Assembly: GCA_039720395.1 (NCBI GenBank)
Contig: CM077828.1
Coordinates: 17,582,264 to 17,646,263 of the forward strand
Origin: Liquidambar formosana
Taxonomy: Eukaryota > Streptophyta > Magnoliopsida > Saxifragales > Altingiaceae
Reading direction: 5' to 3'
DNA length: 64,000 bases
Under the pieces are notes generated by a model. That model had not been told where the DNA came from, did no database searches, and saw only the letters and a list, made by a program, of their open reading frames with translations. Of the stretch, positions 56,928 through 64,000 are shown piece by piece. The stretch's first letter is position 1. Each line of letters begins with the position of its first letter. Made by a program: the position numbers and the translations under genes.

Positions 56928-58680
56928 TATATATATATATATATATATATTGGAGCACTACTGGCCTCCACCCTAGAGTGGAAGAGCTCTTCCCCTCCTC
57001 TGATCATTTTTTGCCATGTGTCATAAATATTAAAAAAATTATATGAATTTAAAAACATGAACGAACAAATATATGAATATAGACAAAGACATACATTTAT
57101 GTTAATATAAACACATAACAGGCAATATGGACTTATAAAAATATACTCATAATTATGTAAACATGAAAATAAATTCATACAATTAATTTTCTTTATTTAT
57201 TTGAACGAAATATGATTAGAATGAGCGGAGGAGTTCCCCCTCCACCTTTGGGTGGAGGCATGTCATTTCCTTCGCTTCCTAATTTATATCAAAACGGCAT
57301 GATGGTAAAGCCTTCGTCACGTGCCCACTATCCACGTCCTCACCCATCTTTTACCTTTTTTTTGTTTTTTCCCCCACTCTTTCCTTTTTCCCATTACCGT
57401 CACATATTGAACGATGTCTTCCATCATTGAATACAACAAAGACTAATCAACTACCTATTCTACAATATAAGATGCACTAAATGATCAAATTCAAACCAAG
57501 AGACCCTAAAAAACAATTTAAAATCAAAATGGAAAAATCATAAATTAATATTTTACTATATAGAATAGTATCAACCAAATGACCCCTTAACCTACCATCA
57601 TACTATCTAACTCTTATATGAAAGGAATTTCTAATACTTTCTACATAAATTTTTCATAGTGCGTGCAGATGTCTTCACTCATATATAAAGTCTAAATTTT
57701 AAAGTAAAATTGTTAAACTCTTTTTTCTACAAAATACAATATATTGTATTAAAAATATAAATTTTAAAAACGTGACTATTTCATGTCAACGATCACGTCA
57801 AGTAATGTATTAAGAGTACGCTAGTCGAAAGAAAATTGGATAAAATAGTACTTCTCATTTTTAGCTTGAACTTTTCACCAAAAGTCATGTCCCAACAAGT
57901 CTTACTAGAGTGATGACCCTATGAGCTTGAAACCATGATAGCAACTATGCTCTGTACTTTACAGAACTGTAGACCTCACCTAGGACATTAGGAGCCAAAG
58001 CCAATGCCCTATATTTTGTGTTGACGATTTCACATCATGCAATAGAATATGCACTATGTACGTTCCCCCAGATCATGGCCACAATTATGCCCACCCTTTA
58101 AATTCCACTCAATTGTCCCTCTCCTCCATTTGTGGGGTCTGTTTATATTGCTGCAGTGTCGTACAACGAAGCAAGTAACATTGGTCTTGATAAATCCTAA
58201 TCCATCAAATTGCATGCTGTCAGCAACCAAAAAATACATTTGGGACTGTCAACATTGCCACCTTTATAAAATCTCCCCATGATTTTTTGTTTTCATATAA
58301 AAAAAAATCTGCTCATGTTAACTAGAAATTAAGCCCTTTTACTCTGGCATCATGGTTTACCCCATTTCAAATGATTTATAACTTTTGGATCAACAACAGC
58401 AACCAGATTATCTGAGTTCCCCACAAGGATATACTCCTTTCCCTGTGGTTTACCCCATTTCAAGAGTACACAAAAGATTAAATCCAGAGGCCAAAAGCAT
58501 CCAATTGAATACCATCAATCACTGCAGCCTTTCAAGGCATAGTCCATCATCCTATTGATTTCATTTAAGATTATTGGTTCAAAGTAAAGTACAATTGAAT
58601 TACTACAAAAAATGGCAGATCAAGGGACGAAGCATATGTGTTTTTCCCTTTTTTGAGCCAAATTAAAGATGTATTACCAA
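56928..58680. other. Non-coding region
   Basis: A TA microsatellite (56928-56949) is followed by AT-rich DNA without a supported gene. The ORFs at 57212-57430 and 58049-58282 show no domain. Confidence 0.4.
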
Positions 58681-58682
58681 AG

Positions 58683-61204
58683 CCTGACTTGTCGAGCCTG
58701 TCTGGACAAAGCATAAGGAACTATGAAAATAAGAATAAATAATCACATATTTTCTGCATACTATTTTGTATTAATATCTAAATTCTAGAACATCAAAAAG
58801 TGCAGTGGTCTTTCAAGATCTGCCTAGCAAGATCAAATGCCCCACTCCTTTAATTTTGTAGATCCAGTACAAATTGTAAGTTGCTTCTCTGTGAATGTTA
58901 CAGCAGCCTGGTGTCAGATTCTTGGTAAGCTCAGCATTCTCATTCTAAAGCTTCGGGATGGAATAATCTTTCTCATGAGTTGCAAGCACCTTTTCATAAT
59001 ATGAGGCTGCAAGTGAAACCAGCCAACGTGATCATATGCCCAGGCTATGTTATACAGTGCTTCCTGGTTGTTTCCACAAAGCCTCAGATTGTTGTAGAGG
59101 AATGCTAAGCATGATTTATGCAAGGCCTTGACATCTTTGCAAATTTACTGGGAAGCATTAGAGATTATTAATCTCACTCTGAGATTAGCCCAGAACATAC
59201 TGTCTGCTGAGTCTAAGGAGGAGCTCCAATGTCTCGGAGCTCAAATAGAATACAATATCACAGGATCACACACATGGCTATGGCTACATTTGAAACATTA
59301 TTCATGGCTATGGCTACAATTGCAATCAGTTTTACTTTCCCATTAAGCCACCATGGTCTAGACTGATCATAACTTCTCTCACTATCGCCTCTAGATATAT
59401 TGGTGGAGAAAGCAATTAAAAAAACTTCATCTTCTTTCTCTTCTTCAAGGAGAAGTGAAGCCAAAGTTAACCAGGCATCGACATTGTTTTCCAGTGTACA
59501 TAAAGCTTTATACAAGCAATGAATGGCTTTTACTCTTTCGTTCAGGGATAAGTAACAATGAGCAATTTTCAAATGTAAATGACCATTTTCATGTCCAGCA
59601 TTGACTTCTAACATCAAATAGTACTTCGATGCAGATTCATAGCATGCAATGCTCTTATATCATGAGTCTGCAACTTCAATAATTATATTTAAGTTGCAGG
59701 GATGGTGGATATACAGGGATGGTGGATATATCCACCACCTCAGATTGCTCGATCGATGAAAAACACATTGAGATTTCAGGTCCTTCTTCAAGAAATGAAG
59801 ATGGTGTTGAAAATGCAGTCAATGGAATTGGAGGGATCAGTGAAGCCACCTTCACTGGTAGCTTCAAAGGTATAAAAAAAAAAAATTAGAAATTTCTGGT
59901 GGTTTTCCCTTGTAAAATGGTGGTGTTTAAAACAATGCAGTTTATGGACTTGGAGGGATTGGTAAAAACCTGGATCGGGGACTGCTGATGGGAAAGTCAC
60001 TAATTTTTGCCGGATTTTGAATCCAGTATTTGCAATTCAGCATATAGGGCTCCATTTGGAAAACCCTGAATACAGTTTCTGCCTTTTCCATATTCCCAAG
60101 ATGAATGTGGAAAATTCCTTTTTTAATATAGTTAGATGCAATGGCAATTCTCCTCCATAACTGTAAACCAAGTGTGCCTGCTCAACGTGCTGAAGAGCTC
60201 TCATATGTGCATTGTTTTCCATGCATATAGAAGCTAGCATATCACCACGCCCAAATCAAATTCAGTTACATGATCTTTAAGATAGTTCTCCAGAATGCTG
60301 ACAGAACGTTTAACCTGGCCACATAGTTTGTGCAACTTTGCTGCTGTTTTGTGTGCTTCAACATTCTCAGGATAGAGTTGTAATATTTGATCATATGATT
60401 CAGCAGCTTTAAAATAGTCCCCAACCTCCTCATATAGTGATGCACGATGAAATCTAAGTGTAATATTATCAGGATCTGCTGTTATCGCTCTAGTAAGGCA
60501 GTACATAGCTCAACCAGTATTTCCTTGCTCCAATGACCAGAGCAGTTTCCAAAGAGATGAATCCTCCGGCGACAGATGTGTGGCAAACATGTAGAATTCA
60601 ACGGTTTTTTCATTCATACCAAGTGCATTATAGACAAGGCCAAGTGTATGATAGATCAGACAAATTTGGTGCAACCCAAACAACTTCATTCAACACACTT
60701 ATGGCCTCTGCATAACGGCTATGTGCATAATGAAGAGTTGCATCACCAAGTTTTTGTGCAATCTCAGGGCTAAATTTATTCTTTGATCCCTTCCTCCTGC
60801 CTCTTTTCTAAGGCTTCCTTGATTTTCGCACATCACCACAATTCATAACTTCCATCATTTCTTCAACACTCACACCATAAACATACTCTTGCCTGAGCTT
60901 CTTTGTCGACCCTTCACATTGATAATCTGCAAGTGCTTTTCACTTTTTCTCAGCCAGAGCTTCATACTGAAGGACATCAAGTTGCTGATATTGTTGGACT
61001 CCATCAGCTTTTGTGAAATCCAAAGGGTTCATCTCACCAAAAGACCAACAATATATAGTCTCCATCTTCATTATTGTCATCTCCTTCTTCTCCTTCCTCT
61101 TCTTCATCACTGGAATTTATCTCCATGTCTCTATCAGTTCCAGTAAATAAGGCATAGTGTGAAGCCTCCACAAAGTTACTAGTTTAATTCCCTTCTTCCC
61201 CCAT
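58683..61204 (-). pseudogene. Degenerate, largely intronless copy of GTF3C3 (TFIIIC TPR subunit)
   Basis: In order from 61204 the minus strand encodes an acidic N-terminus (MEINSSDEEEEGEEGDDN), RRKGSKNKFSPEIAQKLGDA, TPR units (ADPDNITLRFHRASLYEEVG, AAESYDQILQLYPENVEAHK), NAHMRALQHVEQAHLVYSYG, KYYLMLEVNAGHENGHLHLK, DQSRPWWLNGKVKL, LAFLYNNLRLCGNNQEALYN and the C-terminal LKDHCTF-like end at 58793. This is the TFIIIC subunit that helps recruit TFIIIB at pol III genes. Many stops and frameshifts are present (for example TGA before AMYCLTRAI, and a shift near 60240). Parts are deleted, an insert of about 330 bp sits at 59697-60025, and the block at 59128-59265 is inverted. I saw no introns where functional homologues are expected to have them, so it is probably a processed pseudogene; a clear A tail was not found. 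Confidence 0.88.
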
Positions 61205-63452
61205 TGAGATGTAGGATAGAATGAAGCCTAAATAGCAATTCAACTACAGAGAATTACAAGTTGGCGCCAATTTTACTTGATCTTCCCAAGGAGGGTGTAA
61301 TCAAGTTAAATGATTGCTTTGATGAAGCCTCATTTGATCACTACAAGGAAAAGGAAGGGCTGTCCTCTGGAGAAATCACACAACAGCTTTGACACTGTCA
61401 TCATTTCAAGTACACCCTACTAGTTAAGATGGTGTTGCAATGTGTTTTATGCATTCAAACAACATGGAGTGTAAGTAATGCTGATTGATACGATTTCATG
61501 TAACTTATTTTCCACCTAGAGTTGTAATAAAGGATATGGTCACAAAAACCCATTTTTGTTTCTTAACATTAAAAATTTGTAAACCCAAAAGTTCCGTTTC
61601 CCATAAAGCATCGGGGAAGAACTTGCTTGTTTTCAATTTTGTGGTTTTCTACCAAACAACAACTAGAAAGAAAACACATTTTTTATGTGAACACATTTAT
61701 CCAACAATAATTTCCATAGACCCTCTGAGGATCCCTATGCTACTGAAGATTTTCACATTTAGTGTTCGTCTGTATATATGTGCAAAGGTTTTCCACAGAA
61801 TCCTGTACAGAATTATTGATTTGGCACTTGTAGTTTGAAATAAGGCAGAGATTCATGTGGGATATCACATGTCTTAATTCTTTTACAATTCCCGTTAACC
61901 ATTAGACAAACAGATTCACATATCTGCTATTTCAAACAAAAAGATCATCATGTACAAAGCTTAAAGCTAGATGCCTAGATGGACTTCCATTTCCAAGTCA
62001 AAAAATATTATCTTACAAAGAGGCCAACAAGTTGCAAAGGTTAGAGGAGTTCATACACACGTAAAGAGAAAGGAAATCATTCAAGTCTATGTGGCAAGAT
62101 AGCTCCTATTCTATTGTTTCTTTCCCATGTCATATTGTCATGCTCACTGACACATTCTTGTTTTAGATGTCAAAACACTCCCAGTTTTATAAAATCCCGA
62201 AAATTTGTGTTTAAAATAAAATAAAACAAAAATGACCCTCAGTGTGGTCTTCGAGGCCTAATAATTGAAATGCCCACTCCTCCACTCTGAAGGGTACTAC
62301 TGTATGTTCATCATCCAGATTTTCAGACACACCTACTTTATTGAAGACTCTCTAAAAGTCATAGAAAGTAAACACAACTTAAATGTAGTCATCAGGGCCA
62401 CAACGTGGAAATTCAACCATTTTACCCATTGTTAGGTGTTGATGCATGTCGATCATGCAATTTATCCTAATTTATTGAAACCTTTTACCATCATATGAAG
62501 GGAAACAACCTCCATGCAGCCATAAAGGCCACTCGGAAGTCGAAAGGTAATAATAATAATAATAAATAAATAAATAAAAACTGTATTCGAAAGGGAAAAA
62601 GTATCCACTAGAATTTAGCACTTACTAAAGGAATTCTCAATGAGTGGCCAACATAAATAACCAATTTCATCAATCTCAATCCATGTTGACCTTTATACAA
62701 GGTTTGTAAAGGTCGTACTTCATCTATTTGACATACCCGATCCCTTGTGTGTAAGGTTATATATATTAGCAACCCACTTAATCAAAGTCCCTTACGAGGA
62801 AGAATCATAGCAATCAAAATCACAATCCTTATGTATATAATAGAATGAGCAAGAGTGATAAATATTCCATGCACTATCCAGTTTCCTAGGTTATGTGATT
62901 CATTTTCCAAGAATCAATAGAATATAGTACATATATTTACAAATAAACCCTAAACCTTTCCAAAGAAACGGTCGAATTCTTTTCCGGGTTTGCCTTTCTT
63001 TCAATTTAGGCACCCGTACAGAGTCCAATTTTTCCCAGCCAGTCGCACACATCCGGCTAATTTCAAAACAATGCATAAGTCATGGGAACTATGGGAGCTT
63101 GCCATTGAAGCAAATTTGAACTTCTCCCTTTCTCGAGAAACAAACAACAATAATTTTTACAAATGTAAAGCAATGTTTATCAATTATCATCAAACCTAAT
63201 GCAAGTAATGAGAATTCTACAAATGCAAGTGTTTATATTATATCCATCACTGTTTTTCTTGTTAATCCCAAAAGAGCAAACAGCATGTGAGCTAATTCAA
63301 GTTCATTACAGTTGAAAATCACATACTTAGAGAGAGAGAGAGAGAGAGAGAGATTGAAGAGAGACGGGGGCAATGAAGAAGATAAATCACCTTGAGCGAT
63401 ACAAGCTTGCAGATTGATAAAAATTTCCATACGCCAAAACCAGATGAATGTT

Positions 63453-63485
<33 letters not shown>

Positions 63486-63721
63486 ATGTATATATATATT
63501 CATATATAGATTATATGAATATTTGTATATCTGTGATTGGTGCGAACCAGTGGGAAGATAACTGTAGCGACGAGACCCACGTTCAGGAGGGGGCGTTACT
63601 CGAGTAAATCATTTTTGATGTCCCATGGAAATTACACACCGTTTTCATTTTTCAATACAAAACATTATTCTCAGCAATGCACAAAACGCGCCGTTTTGAC
63701 TATTGTGTGTGGCTGTGTCAG
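61205..63721. other. Non-coding region
   Basis: No gene is supported. Microsatellites: TAA (62549-62577), GA (63330-63352) and CT (63460-63485). The ORFs at 61485-61838 and 62990-63199 have no recognisable domain. Confidence 0.4.
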
Positions 63722-63916
63722 TAGGACTGTAAAACAAGCCAAGCCATTCGAGCTTGACTCGATATAAAACTTGTTCTAGCTCGCACATGAAATAAACGAG
63801 CCGAGTTCAAAACTCATTTATAAGCTAAATGAGCCGAACTAAAGCTTTACTTTTAAGCTCGTTAACTTAACGAGCCAAGCTTGAGCAACCTACTACTTGA
63901 CTCGTTTACACCCCTA
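63722..63916. mobile_element. Short hAT-like element
   Basis: It starts TAGGACTGTAAAACAAGCC and ends with the inverted form CTCGTTTACACCCCTA. The interior holds many facing GAGC / GCTC motifs (CGAGCCGAG, AAGCTCG). The ends look hAT-like, but the 8-bp flanks do not match exactly (TGTGTCAG and GCTATGTG), so the target duplication is unconfirmed. Confidence 0.6.
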
Positions 63917-64000
63917 GCTATGTGGGTATGAGATGTCTCACATAAATGTTGTTATAAGAATAGTTTAGATTGAAGACACGAATAAGACTTAAGATACTCT

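Noticed and set aside
58914..60506. A functional TPR-protein gene
   Set aside because: The TPR frames match GTF3C3 but are separated by stops, frameshifts, an insert and an inverted segment without usable splice sites, so a pseudogene is the better reading.
1..64000. tRNA, rRNA or other structured RNA genes
   Set aside because: I saw only tRNA-like boxes inside SINEs. No complete cloverleaf or rRNA sequence was recognised by eye.

Overview
This is AT-rich nuclear DNA from a flowering plant, probably a woody eudicot. The evidence is spliced genes with GT/AG introns, a telo-box ribosomal-protein promoter, an R2R3-MYB gene and many plant-type transposons (CACTA, Mutator-like, hAT, PIF/Tourist, Helitron, SINE, Copia and a solo LTR). 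I cannot name the species. Three genes look intact: an ankyrin-repeat/PGG membrane protein (4681-6901, minus), 40S ribosomal protein S7 (coding 30213-32032, minus, with a non-coding first exon near 33.8 kb) and a subgroup-20-like R2R3-MYB factor (46318-47942, minus). Nearly everything else is repeat-derived or decayed.

Region by region. 1-13.2 kb: a 2.6 kb duplicated block (1-2608 and 10054-12622) with the 3' end of a CACTA-type element flanks the intact ankyrin/PGG gene. A SINE with a 15-bp target duplication lies at 7979-8167. 12.9-29.8 kb: remains of a tandem ankyrin/PGG family. One paralogue has been cut in two by a 10.5 kb Mutator-like element (13201-23677): its last coding part is at 12893-13200 and the rest at 23687-28740. 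The Mutator-like element holds a solo LTR, a Yellow-Stripe-Like transporter exon, a Helitron 3' end, an array of palindromes and a nested hAT element. The broken gene also carries a second hAT element in its last exon and, in intron 1, a foldback Mutator-like element that itself holds a SINE-like insert. A third family fragment is at 29.5-29.8 kb.

30-34 kb: the RPS7 gene and its promoter. 34-36 kb: a run of small inverted-repeat elements. 35982-40874: a decayed Copia element with a perfect 5-bp target duplication, hairpin-rich leader repeats, a leftover pol segment and, on the opposite strand, an intact 181-codon ORF of unknown origin. 41-46 kb: MITEs, hAT copies and microsatellites. 46-48 kb: the MYB gene. 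48.6-57 kb: hAT and Tourist-like MITEs, two Helitrons, a short SINE and duplicated non-coding blocks. 58.8-61.2 kb: a broken, largely intronless copy of the TFIIIC subunit gene GTF3C3 with an internal inversion. 61.2-64 kb: no gene seen, ending in a short hAT-like element.

The genes do not form a pathway. The ankyrin/PGG family is the one locally expanded cluster, and it shows tandem duplication followed by transposon disruption. No new enzymatic or defence system is evident. The most informative signals are the transposon-split gene, the structured leader of the Copia element, the orphan 181-aa ORF, the rearranged GTF3C3 copy and several palindromic repeat arrays. All splice sites and homologies here were read by eye, without database searches.
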